NCBI RefSeq assembly: GCF_017303055.1 | Contig: NZ_JAEKJT010000005.1 | Location: 248,001-312,000 of the forward strand | Direction: 5' to 3' | Length of the DNA stretch: 64,000 bases | Source of the DNA: Halomonas litopenaei | GTDB taxonomy: Bacteria > Pseudomonadota > Gammaproteobacteria > Pseudomonadales > Halomonadaceae | Part shown: piece after piece, positions 27,940 through 36,516 of the stretch | Position numbering within the stretch: position 1 is the first letter of the stretch | Layout of the letters: every line of letters starts with the position of its first letter | The notes under the pieces: generated by a model | Database searches by the model: none | The model's input: the letters and a program-made list of their open reading frames with translations, nothing else | Told to the model about the DNA's origin: nothing | Translations under genes and position numbers: made by a program

Positions 27940-28926
27940 TTACTTGCCCAGGCCGACGTTCTCGATGATCTCACCGTAGACAGCGTCCATCTCGACCATC
28001 AGCTGGCCGAAATCTTCCGCGTTACGCCACTCCGTGCCGAACCCTTGCTGGGACATGAAGTCCTGATAGGTATCGCTGTTGTAGGCTGCTTCCAGTGCGG
28101 TCTCCAGGGTTGCGACTACCTCGGGGTCCATGCCCTTTGGCCCAGCAATACCGCGCCATTCGCCGACAAGATAGTCGCTGCCGATCGCCTCCTGGATAGT
28201 GGGAACGTCCGGGAAACTCTCGATGCGCTCCGGCCCCATCACGCCCAGGCTCTTGGCACGCCCTGCTTCGATCATCGAACGCGCTTCAGGAACAGAGCTT
28301 GGAACGATCTCCAGGCCGCCGGCGGCAAGCTCGGTCATGGCCGGTGCGGCGCCTTGACTGGGAATCCAGGTGACGCGGTCAGCTTCCATACCTTGATCCA
28401 TCAGGAAACCGGCGAAGGCCAGGTGCCAGACGCCCCCCAGCCCGGTACCGGATGCCTGGAAGGTTCCCTGGGGTTCTTCCCGGATCGCCGCTACCAGGTC
28501 TTCCAGAGATTCGTAGGGAGCATCTGAGCGGACCTGGATCCCCGGGTAGTCGAAGTTGATTTGCCCGATGGGGGTGTAGTCCTCGTAGGTCAGGTTGGTC
28601 AGTCCCTGCCAGTGCATCATGTTGAGCTCGCCAGTCACCAGGCCCAGGGTGTAGCCATCGGGGCGAGCCGTGGCCATGGCGCTATGACCTACGACACCGC
28701 TGCCGCCGGTGCGGTTGACGACGTTGACCGTCTGGCCAAGCTCTTCTTCGAGTGCGGTGGCAATGGTCCGGGCGGTGGCGTCCGTGCCTCCACCGGCAGC
28801 CCAGGGAACGATGATGGTGATGGGCTTTTCAGGGTAGGCGGCGAAGGCAGAACTGGATGCTGCGAAGATCAGTGCTGCGGTGACAGTTTTGGCGTTTTTT
28901 GTGTTGATTATGGCTTTCATTGGCAT
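27940..28926 (-). CDS. tctC: Periplasmic tripartite tricarboxylate binding protein (TctC/Bug family)
   Basis: A 328-residue solute receptor with a signal peptide (about 1-29, ending FAA before YPEKP). It has the Bug-family loops YPEKPITIIVPWAAGGGTDA and GGSGVVGHSAMATARPDGYT that wrap a carboxylate ligand. First gene of the tct operon. A second ATG two codons downstream is equally possible. Two palindromes upstream (28983-29022) probably bind its regulator. Confidence 0.93.
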   Translation of the reverse strand: MPMKAIINTKNAKTVTAALIFAASSSAFAAYPEKPITIIVPWAAGGGTDATARTIATALEEELGQTVNVVNRTGGSGVVGHSAMATARPDGYTLGLVTGELNMMHWQGLTNLTYEDYTPIGQINFDYPGIQVRSDAPYESLEDLVAAIREEPQGTFQASGTGLGGVWHLAFAGFLMDQGMEADRVTWIPSQGAAPAMTELAAGGLEIVPSSVPEARSMIEAGRAKSLGVMGPERIESFPDVPTIQEAIGSDYLVGEWRGIAGPKGMDPEVVATLETALEAAYNSDTYQDFMSQQGFGTEWRNAEDFGQLMVEMDAVYGEIIENVGLGK

Positions 28927-28982
28927 GCCTGGATCGTCTAATTATGGATTGTAGGGAATAACGAATCTAGCACGCTGTGTTT

Positions 28983-29022
28983 ATTGCATGCAATGAACGT
29001 TTTTTAGACTTTAGTTTAGTCT
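28983..29022 (-). promoter_or_regulatory. Paired palindromes upstream of tctC, candidate GntR operators
   Basis: ATTGCATGCAAT (28983-28994, perfect) and AGACTTTAGTTT within AGACTTTAGTTTAGTCT (29006-29022) lie 57-96 bases upstream of tctC. Read in the direction of tctC transcription the order is AGACT...AGTCT box first, then ATTGCNNGCAAT. The same two boxes in the same order and nearly the same spacing lie between uxaA and dctP. Shared operators for the gntR product at 29495 are inferred. Confidence 0.6.
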
Positions 29023-29392
29023 TGATTGGAAAAATAGCGTGTAGTGAGCCTAAGGATGCCTAGAGAAAAGGCTGGAGGCGATGGGATCGATCAAATGAAA
29101 AAATCGCTGTAATCGAGTGTTGTGCGGCACTCACAGGAATACGATCTTTCAGTAACATATTGTTGCAATGCTTGGGTCTTTGATGGGGGCGTTGGGCTAC
29201 TATGAAGATAGATAAAATAAGGTCGACTCTGGCTATTCAGCGGCTACTGTTGACCAATACACGACAGCCATTTCCTAGGATTGATCATCGTTTATTCACT
29301 AGCCTTATGTCGACCATGCTTAACGCATGACGACCAGATCTTGATGACAATCTATGAAGTAAGTGGCAAATAATCCTTGTAAGAATGCTGTT

Positions 29393-29442
29393 CCACATAC
29401 CTGACAGATGGATGCTGATAGTGACAGGCTACAGGTATGTGG
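29393..29442. repeat. 11-bp perfect inverted repeat downstream of gntR
   Basis: CCACATACCTG (29393-29403) and CAGGTATGTGG (29432-29442) are separated by 28 bases. They lie about 50 bases past the gntR stop and could form a 3' end hairpin. There is no immediate T-tract on the minus strand, so the role is uncertain. Confidence 0.5.
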
Positions 29443-29494
29443 CGAGCATGCTTTTTTTAATCGAAGATATGATGAAAACGTTGACTTATGAGTC

Positions 29495-30463
29495 TCAAGG
29501 GCTCCGTAGATACTCCGGGATTTCGACTTCCGGATTATCACGAAACTGCTCCAGTCGATGCTGAACTTTTGATTCCGAGGCAATGAGATGTCTGAACAAG
29601 GCGTCGCGTGCCTGAGAAGATTTTCGTGAAAGCATCAAACTGAATACCTCGCGATGCTCATCAAAGAAGGGATCGTTCTGAGGAAAATCGATCTTGCTAC
29701 CAAGAAGATGCTTGCTGATCAACAGTATGGGGCGGGTACGTTGAAGCATGGTAACGATCTCATCGTTACCTCCCGCTACTATGGCATGTTGATGAAGATC
29801 GTTTTCCAGCTCGTCGAGAAGCTCCCCCCGGATGTTGGGGTATTGACTCTCTGCACTATCGAGGCGGTCAATGTAGCGTTTGATATCGGCATCAGGCAGT
29901 CTTGCGCAGGCCTGGGCGATCATGAAAGGCTCAAGCTGTTGTCGAGCCTCGTATAGCTGATGAAGACGGACATCATCCAGTGGTACTACCGTCCAGCTAC
30001 TGTACTTGTTGTTGTCGACGACACCCAGCGACTGAAGGTGAAGTAGAATTTTTTGTGTCGTGGTTCGGCTAACATCGAGAAATTTTGCCAGTTTTAGTTC
30101 ATTTAGCTCCATTCGACCCACCATGGAGCAGAGAACGATATCGCGTTCGATCTCTTCAGCAAATTTTCGCCAGGAGTCAGTCCGCCGAACCGCCATCTTT
30201 CCACTGGACTGTGCGAAGTCCTTTTCGGTAAGTGGGCGTCTGATGACGTCGGCAGGCTGACTCCCCACTAGGTATCCTCTGCCATCAAAGCGGCTGATCT
30301 TTCCTTCTTTGTGAAGCCGCTCCAGCGTCTGTCGCACAGGGGAGCGACTAATCTTGAAAAGCTCGGAAATATTGCTTTCGAGCAGAACGAGCCCCTTTTC
30401 GAGGCTACCGCTTTCCATGCTCTCGGTTAATATGTGGTAGAGCTGATCCTTTAGCGTACCCAT
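29495..30463 (-). CDS. GntR-type regulator with two winged-helix domains and an FCD-like domain
   Basis: A 322-residue regulator, longer than the usual 220-260 of the FadR/FCD group. The N-terminal wHTH at about 1-68 contains ISELFKISRSPVRQTLERLH and a GRGYLVG wing. A second wHTH-like segment at about 95-165 contains LNELKLAKFLDVSRTTTQKI and LLHLQSLGVVDN. From about 166 an FCD-like helical domain follows: LYEARQQLEPFMIAQACARL, LHQHAIVAGGNDEIV, FDEHREVFSLML and FRHLIASESKV, with Asp/His residues able to hold a metal. ATG at 30463 has GGAG seven bases upstream. It sits between the tct and uxaA/TRAP operons and probably controls both in response to a pathway acid. Confidence 0.85.
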   Translation of the reverse strand: MGTLKDQLYHILTESMESGSLEKGLVLLESNISELFKISRSPVRQTLERLHKEGKISRFDGRGYLVGSQPADVIRRPLTEKDFAQSSGKMAVRRTDSWRKFAEEIERDIVLCSMVGRMELNELKLAKFLDVSRTTTQKILLHLQSLGVVDNNKYSSWTVVPLDDVRLHQLYEARQQLEPFMIAQACARLPDADIKRYIDRLDSAESQYPNIRGELLDELENDLHQHAIVAGGNDEIVTMLQRTRPILLISKHLLGSKIDFPQNDPFFDEHREVFSLMLSRKSSQARDALFRHLIASESKVQHRLEQFRDNPEVEIPEYLRSP

Positions 30464-30910
30464 CTCGACTCTCCAATAGCGTGTCGCAAATATTCTTTTC
30501 AGCTCTTGTTGTAGTGGTCTATCCGCCTGGCGCCTGCCACGATGAGATGGCGATAGCGTCAATAAAGGGATTGTCCTTCAAGAAACTCTAATCGCTTGGC
30601 TCACATCATTGTACTCCGGCTTGACTACCGCTAGCGGCAAAGGCGCTGAAGCAAAGCGAAGTAAGGTTGATGACTCAGCACCGGGTCTTGCAGGCTGGTC
30701 GTTTCCTCTTCGGACAGGCGGTACTCGACGCATTTAGCCTTGGGCCAGCTGGGACCCGAAATACCCTACCCGGCTAGCACATAAGACAGCATCGACTCGA
30801 GGTGCATCCCCGTGCTGCTGCGTAGCGGTGCGTGACGCAAGGGACACCCGCGGTAAGCTTTGGTTGCGCGGGTGTCTGTGGCCCATAGCCGTTACAGTCA
30901 AGGATGCGAG
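30464..30910. other. Intergenic region with a possible coding relic and a hairpin
   Basis: 447 bp between gntR and the 3' end of uxaA. On the minus strand about 30650-30760 reads as a protein-like fragment (AKCVEYRLSEEETTSLQDPV, then LSHQPYFALLQRLCR and a stop) with an in-frame stop just upstream, so it looks like the end of a lost gene; I cannot name it. At 30843-30876 a 10-bp perfect stem (GACACCCGCG / CGCGGGTGTC) is placed to end uxaA transcription. Confidence 0.45.
30843..30876 (-). terminator. Hairpin after uxaA
   Basis: GACACCCGCG and CGCGGGTGTC form a perfect 10-bp stem with a 14-base loop, 35-68 bases beyond the uxaA stop codon. A T-tract is lacking, so it may be a processing or stability element rather than an intrinsic terminator. 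Confidence 0.45.
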
Positions 30911-32440
30911 CTAGGTCACGGCGCCCACCATCCACGGGACGAACTCATTGTTGCCATACCCCAGGGTTTCGCTAGCGCTGGATTCGCCGGATGCGACCGC
31001 GATAATACGCTCAAAGATCATCTCGCCGACCTCTTCGACACTCGCCATGCCATCAGCGATAACACCACAGTTGATATCCATGTCTTCGGCCATGCGTTCA
31101 TACATGGCGGTATTGGTCGCGAGTTTGATGGATGGTGCGGGCTTGTAGCCTGACACCGAACCCCGTCCCGTCGTGAAGCACACCATATTGGACCCGGATG
31201 CGATCTGTCCTGTCACCGATACCGGGTCGTAGCCTGGGCTGTCCATGAAATTGAACCCTGGCTGCGTGCGCGGTTGTGCATACTCGAGTACGTCGTTGAG
31301 ACTGGTCGACCCGCCCTTGGCGACGGCACCCAGCGATTTTTCCAGGATCGTTGACAGACCACCAGCCTTGTTCCCGGGAGATGGGTTGTTATTCAACTCG
31401 GCGCCATTGATCTCTGTGTAATGCTTCCACCAGGCAATGCGATCCAGCAGCTTGCTCGCCACGTCCTTGCTGATGGCTCGATCCAGAAGCAGGTGCTCGG
31501 CGCCATAGATCTCGGGTGTTTCGCTGAGGATCACGCTCCCGCCGTGCTTGACGATGAGGTCTGCGGCATGCCCAAGGGCCGGGTTCGCGGTAATGCCCGA
31601 GTAGCCGTCTGAACCGCCGCACTGAAGCGCGACGGTAAGGTTGCTGAGAGGACTGGGTTGGCGCTCGGCTCTTGGGTGGCTCTGGGCCATATCCAGGATC
31701 TTGTCGCGTGCCAACTTGATGCTTGCCCTGGTGCCGCCAACATCTTGGATATTGAAGTAGTAGAGACGGGATGTATCGGTCAATCCCGATTTCTCCACCA
31801 GTTGCTTGACCTGATTCGTCTCGCAGCCGAGACCAATGATCAGGACGAAGGCGAAGTTTGGGTGTCTTGCATAGCCTGCAATGACGCGCTCCAGAAAGGC
31901 GAAGCCTTCTGTTTCAGTATTCATGGCACAGCCGGAGCCATGTGTTACCGGAACGACCCCGTCATAGCCCAGGGCTTCGAGGTCTCCGGACGAGTTAAGC
32001 TGTTCTGCGGCCATTTTTGCGACCGTTGCAGAGCAGTTTACCGTGGAGAGGATCCCGATATAGTTCCTGGTTCCTGTCTGGCCATCCGAGCGCAGATAAC
32101 CATTGAAATGCCGCTTACTCTCGTCAGCGTTGGTCATCACTGCCGGCGAGAATCCGTCCAGAGAAGTGGTCCGTTCTAGCATCGAAACATTGTGCGTATG
32201 CACATGCTCACCTTGCGCAATATCATGGCTGGCGTTGCCGATGACCTGGCCATACTTGGTGATGCTGTCGCCAGCAGCGATTGCCTTCAAAGCAACCTTG
32301 TGACCCGCGTCAATATTCTGCAAGGACAGGTTTGAATCGTCGTCAATCGGCATGCCTTTCGGCAGGGAACGAGTGGCGACGCCTACATTGTCCTGGGGAT
32401 GCAAACGAATGACAGCAGGCGTGTTGTTAATTAGCTGCAT
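30911..32440 (-). CDS. UxaA-family sugar-acid dehydratase (altronate/galactarate dehydratase-like)
   Basis: A 509-residue protein with an N-terminal SAF domain (about 10-90, around NVGVATRSLPKG) and the large UxaA/GarD catalytic domain (about 115-500). Seen: GYLRSDGQTGTRNYIGIL, THGSGCAMNTETEGF, IIGLGCETNQV, LQCGGSDGYSGITANPALG and DINCGVIADG, whose Cys residues are expected iron ligands. It should remove water from a sugar acid to give a 2-keto-3-deoxy acid. The linked AraD1 and semialdehyde dehydrogenase genes suggest a pentonate or similar acid rather than altronate (no uxaB/uxaC or KDG kinase nearby). Substrate is inferred only. Confidence 0.88.
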   Translation of the reverse strand: MQLINNTPAVIRLHPQDNVGVATRSLPKGMPIDDDSNLSLQNIDAGHKVALKAIAAGDSITKYGQVIGNASHDIAQGEHVHTHNVSMLERTTSLDGFSPAVMTNADESKRHFNGYLRSDGQTGTRNYIGILSTVNCSATVAKMAAEQLNSSGDLEALGYDGVVPVTHGSGCAMNTETEGFAFLERVIAGYARHPNFAFVLIIGLGCETNQVKQLVEKSGLTDTSRLYYFNIQDVGGTRASIKLARDKILDMAQSHPRAERQPSPLSNLTVALQCGGSDGYSGITANPALGHAADLIVKHGGSVILSETPEIYGAEHLLLDRAISKDVASKLLDRIAWWKHYTEINGAELNNNPSPGNKAGGLSTILEKSLGAVAKGGSTSLNDVLEYAQPRTQPGFNFMDSPGYDPVSVTGQIASGSNMVCFTTGRGSVSGYKPAPSIKLATNTAMYERMAEDMDINCGVIADGMASVEEVGEMIFERIIAVASGESSASETLGYGNNEFVPWMVGAVT

Positions 32441-32507
32441 GGACGGCCTCTAGAAGAGAAATCACAAACTGGCGGAAAGCCTATCAGCTTTGGCAAACGT
32501 GACGATT

Positions 32508-32543
32508 AGACTATAGTCTCACAAAATGATCATTGCGCGCAAT
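32508..32543. promoter_or_regulatory. Paired palindromes between divergent uxaA and dctP, candidate GntR operators
   Basis: AGACTATAGTCT (32508-32519) and ATTGCGCGCAAT (32532-32543), both perfect 12-bp palindromes, are 24 bp apart centre to centre. They stand 68 bases upstream of uxaA and 85 bases upstream of dctP, so one site set could control both directions. The partner set is upstream of tctC. Confidence 0.65.
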
Positions 32544-32627
32544 ATGCATTTGCTTTAGCTTTGGCTCCGCATGCTGCCCGGACGCCCTCACCAGGGACGA
32601 TAAAAAACAGCGACAACAGGTGACTCG

Positions 32628-33644
32628 ATGAGACAAACAAAAGCATTATTGACCGCTGCAACCTTTACGCTTTCAACAGGTGCCTTGGTGTTTGCCGCTG
32701 GTACCGCGCACGCCGCCACCACGCTGCGACTTGGCCACACTTTTAATCCTGGTGAAGCTAGCTATGAATTGCTTGGTGAGCTGGGCGAGCGGGTAGAACA
32801 AAGGACCGATGGCGAGCTGAAGGTTCAAGTCTTCCCGAGTGAGCAGTTGGGCTCTGAAGTACAGCTACTCCAGCAGTCCAAGAATGGTTCCATCGACATT
32901 GTTGTACCAGGATACTCTGGAGCCAGTACTCTTCTTCCCGCCATGGAGATTTCAAACGCGCCGTTTATCTTCCAGAGCTGGGAAGAAGCAAGGCATATCC
33001 TCGAAGGGGAGGCCTATCAGCCGATCTTCGACGAGCTGAAGGAGCAGCATAATCTGGTACCTCTGGCAAAGACTTGGTACTGGGGCTGGCGCAACCTCAC
33101 CTTCAACGGTGATGAGGTGCATAGCGTCGAGGATATGAAGGGTCTCAAAGTGCGCGTGCCCGAGTCGCCGGCATGGGTCGAGATGGTAAAAGCCTTTGAT
33201 GCCTCACCCACCCCGATTCCGTTCAGCGAGGTCTATCTGGCGCTCCAGCAGGGGACTGTCGATGGTCAGGAAAATCCGATTCCCACCATCTATTCCCGCA
33301 AGTTCTATGAGGTTCAGGATCAACTGGTCATGAGCCGGCACATGCTGCAGAGCCAGGTTGTCCTGATGAACGCGCAGAAGTTCGAGTCATTGTCGGAAAG
33401 CCATCAGGATATTCTCCGTGAGGTGGTGCAGGAGCTTGCCCAGGAGAACTACGAGCTGCAGACCGGGCGTGAGGACTCGATGCTAGAAGAGCTTCGTGCT
33501 GGCGGTGAGATCAATGTGATCGAAGATATCGACCGTGCCTCCTTCGAGGAAGCCGCAGTACAAGCCAGGGAGAACCTGGTCGATCGCTGGGGTGAAGAAG
33601 ACTATCGTCGCGTCATGTCCGCGATTGAAACCTATCGCAACTAA
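32628..33644 (+). CDS. dctP: TRAP transporter substrate-binding protein DctP
   Basis: Periplasmic receptor, 338 residues with a signal peptide (about 1-29, cleavage after AHA). TLRLGHTFNPGEASYELL and GLKVRVPESPAWVEM are DctP signatures; Arg176 in KVRVP is the residue that usually clamps a substrate carboxylate, in line with a sugar acid. PIPFSEVYLALQQGTVDGQE is the other conserved block. First gene of dctP-dctQ-dctM-araD1-aldh. Confidence 0.95.
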   Translation: MRQTKALLTAATFTLSTGALVFAAGTAHAATTLRLGHTFNPGEASYELLGELGERVEQRTDGELKVQVFPSEQLGSEVQLLQQSKNGSIDIVVPGYSGASTLLPAMEISNAPFIFQSWEEARHILEGEAYQPIFDELKEQHNLVPLAKTWYWGWRNLTFNGDEVHSVEDMKGLKVRVPESPAWVEMVKAFDASPTPIPFSEVYLALQQGTVDGQENPIPTIYSRKFYEVQDQLVMSRHMLQSQVVLMNAQKFESLSESHQDILREVVQELAQENYELQTGREDSMLEELRAGGEINVIEDIDRASFEEAAVQARENLVDRWGEEDYRRVMSAIETYRN

Positions 33645-33658
33645 CTACGGCTACCTAA

Positions 33659-33695
33659 CGCCTTGCCTCGCAGAGCTATCGTGCTGGGCAAGGCG
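33659..33695 (+). promoter_or_regulatory. Intercistronic hairpin between dctP and dctQ
   Basis: CGCCTTGCC and GGCAAGGCG form a 9-bp perfect stem with a 19-base loop, 14 bases after the dctP stop. Such hairpins after binding-protein genes often protect the upstream mRNA so that the receptor is made in excess over the permease. That role here is inference. Confidence 0.6.
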
Positions 33696-33716
33696 GCGTT
33701 TGGCCTATGGTGATAC

Positions 33717-34220
33717 ATGACTAGTTTTCTCGTGAAAGTGAACAGCGGTCTGCTTGCGACCGAGAAGGTGTCCATCGGTGTGATCCTTGGTGTGATGGCG
33801 CTGCTTCTCACACTGGGGGTGGCATTTCGATACATTCTGGGGGCTCCCTTTGTCTGGAGCGAGAGTGTGTCGAAGCTATTGATCGTCTGGCTGACATTTG
33901 TTGGAACCAGTGTGGCTTTTGCTGAAAAGCAGCATATTACCGTCGATTCAGTGGTGTCTGCGATGCCGAGAAGCGTCAGGAGTGTTGTACATACGCTGGT
34001 TCTACTCCTTTCCATCGTGATTCTTGGAGCCATGGCGTTCCTCGGATACGAGTACTGCCAGACGGTTGCCAGTAGTACGTCGCCTATTCTGGGGATCTCG
34101 CTTGCCTGGTTCGCTTATGCTATGCCGATATTCTTTGTATTTAGCGTTTTTCATTTAATGGTGAACACCGTGATCGAATGCTCTTTCAATGCATTCGAAA
34201 CCGACATGGAAAATGTATAG
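33717..34220 (+). CDS. dctQ: TRAP transporter small permease DctQ
   Basis: A 167-residue membrane protein with four hydrophobic segments (about 20-40, 50-72, 92-110, 128-150). The family-typical FRYILGAPFVWSESVSK and LTFVGTSVAFAEKQHI are present. The stop is seven bases before dctM. Confidence 0.93.
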   Translation: MTSFLVKVNSGLLATEKVSIGVILGVMALLLTLGVAFRYILGAPFVWSESVSKLLIVWLTFVGTSVAFAEKQHITVDSVVSAMPRSVRSVVHTLVLLLSIVILGAMAFLGYEYCQTVASSTSPILGISLAWFAYAMPIFFVFSVFHLMVNTVIECSFNAFETDMENV

Positions 34221-34227
34221 GTGTGAA

Positions 34228-35490
34228 ATGTTGATTATTATACTCGCTATACTTTTTTCCCTGATTCTCTTGGGTATGCCGATCGCCTTGGCGATGCTCG
34301 GCGCCTCTGTCGTGTCCATTCTTTCTCTCGACATTCCGCTGAATGTTCTGGCGCAGCGGGTTTCTTCCGGGGTCGAGTCCTTTCCTCTGTTGGCAATACC
34401 GCTGTTCATGCTCGCCGGCGGGATCATGAACAAGAGTGGCATCAGCGAACGGCTTTTTGACTTTACACGGTCGCTGGTAGGTCACCTGAGAGGCGGTCTC
34501 GCCCACGTCAACGTTCTCTCCAGCGTCTTGATGGCGGGCATTTCCGGGTCTTCTCTTGCCGACTGTGCAGCCACCACGCGGGTCATGGTCCCGCAGATGG
34601 AGCGCAATGGCTACGATCGGGGATTCTCGGTTGCACTGACCGCCTCTTCTGCCACCTTGTCGCCCATCATTCCGCCTTCAATCCTGATGGTGGTGTACGG
34701 TTGGCAGGCCAATATCTCCATCGGCGATCTGTTCATTGCAGGTATCTTGCCAGGTCTGCTGATCGCTCTGCTGCTGACCCTTCTCATCACCGGTATCAGC
34801 ATCGTTAAGCAATATCCGAAGGATGAAGGATTCCAGCGTTCTCGTGTGGCCAGTTACTTCAAGAAGTCGGTATGGGCGCTGCTTATGCCCGTGCTGATCA
34901 TCGTCGGCTTTCGCATGGGGATCTTTACGGTTACCGAAGTTGCCGCCGTCGCTGTCGCATATTCTTTCTTCGTCGGTAAGTTTGTCTACAAGACTTTAAG
35001 CTGGAAGGATATGGGCGGGCTGCTTGTCTCGACATCGCGTGAAGCTGCTTCCATTCTGATTATTATCGCTGCCTCGGCTCCCTTGGCATGGTCGCTGAGC
35101 ATTCTGCAGGCACCACAGGAAGTGGTTACATGGATTACTGGGCTGACGGAAGATCCGTTGATGGTGCTGTTGCTGCTTAACCTTGCGTTGCTGGTTGTCG
35201 GCATGTTCATGGAAACCATTGCCGTAATCATTGTGCTCGTTCCGATCTTGATTCCGCTGTTGAATGCTCTGGATATCAGTCTCGTTCATTTCGGCGTCAT
35301 CATGCTGTTCAATCTCTTGATCGGACAGATCACTCCGCCTCTCGGGGTGCTGATGTTCGTGAGCTGTAACATCGCCAGGCTGAATACCTTGCAATTCCTG
35401 AGGTCCTCGCTTCCCTTCTTCCTGGTGCTGCTGCTTGCGCTGCTGGTGATTACTTATATTCCTGGTTTGTCCCTTGCGTTTATTAATTAA
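34228..35490 (+). CDS. dctM: TRAP transporter large permease DctM
   Basis: A 420-residue ion-coupled permease with about 12 membrane segments. It shows LLAIPLFMLAGGIMNKSGIS, GISGSSLADCAATTRVMVPQM, SATLSPIIPPSILMVVYG and GQITPPLGVLMFV, all diagnostic of DctM. ATG at 34228 was chosen because AGGTG stands eight bases upstream and the first membrane segment starts there; an in-frame ATG at 34189 overlaps dctQ. Confidence 0.95.
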   Translation: MLIIILAILFSLILLGMPIALAMLGASVVSILSLDIPLNVLAQRVSSGVESFPLLAIPLFMLAGGIMNKSGISERLFDFTRSLVGHLRGGLAHVNVLSSVLMAGISGSSLADCAATTRVMVPQMERNGYDRGFSVALTASSATLSPIIPPSILMVVYGWQANISIGDLFIAGILPGLLIALLLTLLITGISIVKQYPKDEGFQRSRVASYFKKSVWALLMPVLIIVGFRMGIFTVTEVAAVAVAYSFFVGKFVYKTLSWKDMGGLLVSTSREAASILIIIAASAPLAWSLSILQAPQEVVTWITGLTEDPLMVLLLLNLALLVVGMFMETIAVIIVLVPILIPLLNALDISLVHFGVIMLFNLLIGQITPPLGVLMFVSCNIARLNTLQFLRSSLPFFLVLLLALLVITYIPGLSLAFIN

Positions 35491-35504
35491 CAAGGCGGAT
35501 TTTT

Positions 35505-36494
35505 ATGCATATTGTACAAGTGGTAAACGATAGTAATGAGATCGTTGCGGCCATCGTCAACGGCGATGAACTTGAGCTGCTGGCACAGCCTCTCTACACC
35601 ATTGCGCTCCATGCGGCGAACCAGCAGCGTAAGCTGGAAGCGGTGCTGCCCGAATTTCGCACGGATGCCACCCTGTCCTACGACAAGGCTATTGCTGATG
35701 GCCGTCTTCGCGCACCGATCACCCACCCCGAGCCTGCCAACCTGCTGTTGACCGGGACCGGCCTGACCCATCTTGGCAGCGCCGCTCCGCGTAGCCAGAT
35801 GCACGAAGGCGAGAACGTCGAGGCGAAGACGGCACAGCCCACCGACACTCAGCGCATGTTTGACCTGGGCGTCGCTAGAGGGAAGCCTGCCGCAGGCGAG
35901 GTCGGCGCGCAGCCTGAATGGTTCTACAAGGGCACGGGTCATACGCTTCGTGCTCCTTTTGCAGAGATCACGATGCCGGACTTCGCCCTGGATGGTGGGG
36001 AAGAAGCCGAGCTTGCCGGGATCTACATCGTCAACGACCAAGGCCGCATCTTCAGAGTCGGCTTTTCCCTGGCCAACGAATTTTCCGATCATGTGACGGA
36101 AAAACAGAACTATCTGTATCTGGCGCATTCAAAACTGCGCGATTGCAGCATCGGTCCCGAGATATTCGTTGGCGAACTCCCCGATGAGATCAAGGGGAAT
36201 GTGTCCTTGCATCGGGATGGCGAACCGCTTTGGCATCGCCCCTTCATGAGCGGTGAAAAGCACATGTGTCACTCGGTGAGTAACCTTGAATACCACCATT
36301 TCAAGTATGCAACTTTTTGTCAGCCGAACCAGTTGCACATTCACTTTTTTGGCGCCGCTGTACTGAGTTTCGGTGATGATATTGCCCTTGAAGATGGTGA
36401 TGAAATGCGTATCGAGTGTGATATCACCACGCGCCCGCTGAGCAATGTGCTGAAGCGTGTGTCAGCTTCAGCACCGGTAATCGAGTCGCTTTAA
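35505..36494 (+). CDS. AraD1/GguC-family 2-keto-3-deoxy-sugar-acid dehydratase
   Basis: A 329-residue fumarylacetoacetase-fold protein of the AraD1 (GguC) group. Known members dehydrate L-2-keto-3-deoxyarabonate to alpha-ketoglutaric semialdehyde. Seen: [46 protein letters not shown] with the metal-binding Glu residues, [15 protein letters not shown] and [15 protein letters not shown]. It lies between the TRAP genes and a semialdehyde dehydrogenase, which fits the two final steps of a non-phosphorylative pentonate pathway. Exact stereochemistry of the substrate is unknown. Confidence 0.88.
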   Translation: MHIVQVVNDSNEIVAAIVNGDELELLAQPLYTIALHAANQQRKLEAVLPEFRTDATLSYDKAIADGRLRAPITHPEPANLLLTGTGLTHLGSAAPRSQMHEGENVEAKTAQPTDTQRMFDLGVARGKPAAGEVGAQPEWFYKGTGHTLRAPFAEITMPDFALDGGEEAELAGIYIVNDQGRIFRVGFSLANEFSDHVTEKQNYLYLAHSKLRDCSIGPEIFVGELPDEIKGNVSLHRDGEPLWHRPFMSGEKHMCHSVSNLEYHHFKYATFCQPNQLHIHFFGAAVLSFGDDIALEDGDEMRIECDITTRPLSNVLKRVSASAPVIESL

Positions 36495-36516
36495 GGCAAG
36501 TTTGCAAGGAGTTTTT

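Noticed and set aside
29393..29442. Inverted repeat considered as insertion-sequence ends
   Set aside because: The arms are only 28 bases apart, and no transposase or target duplication is present.
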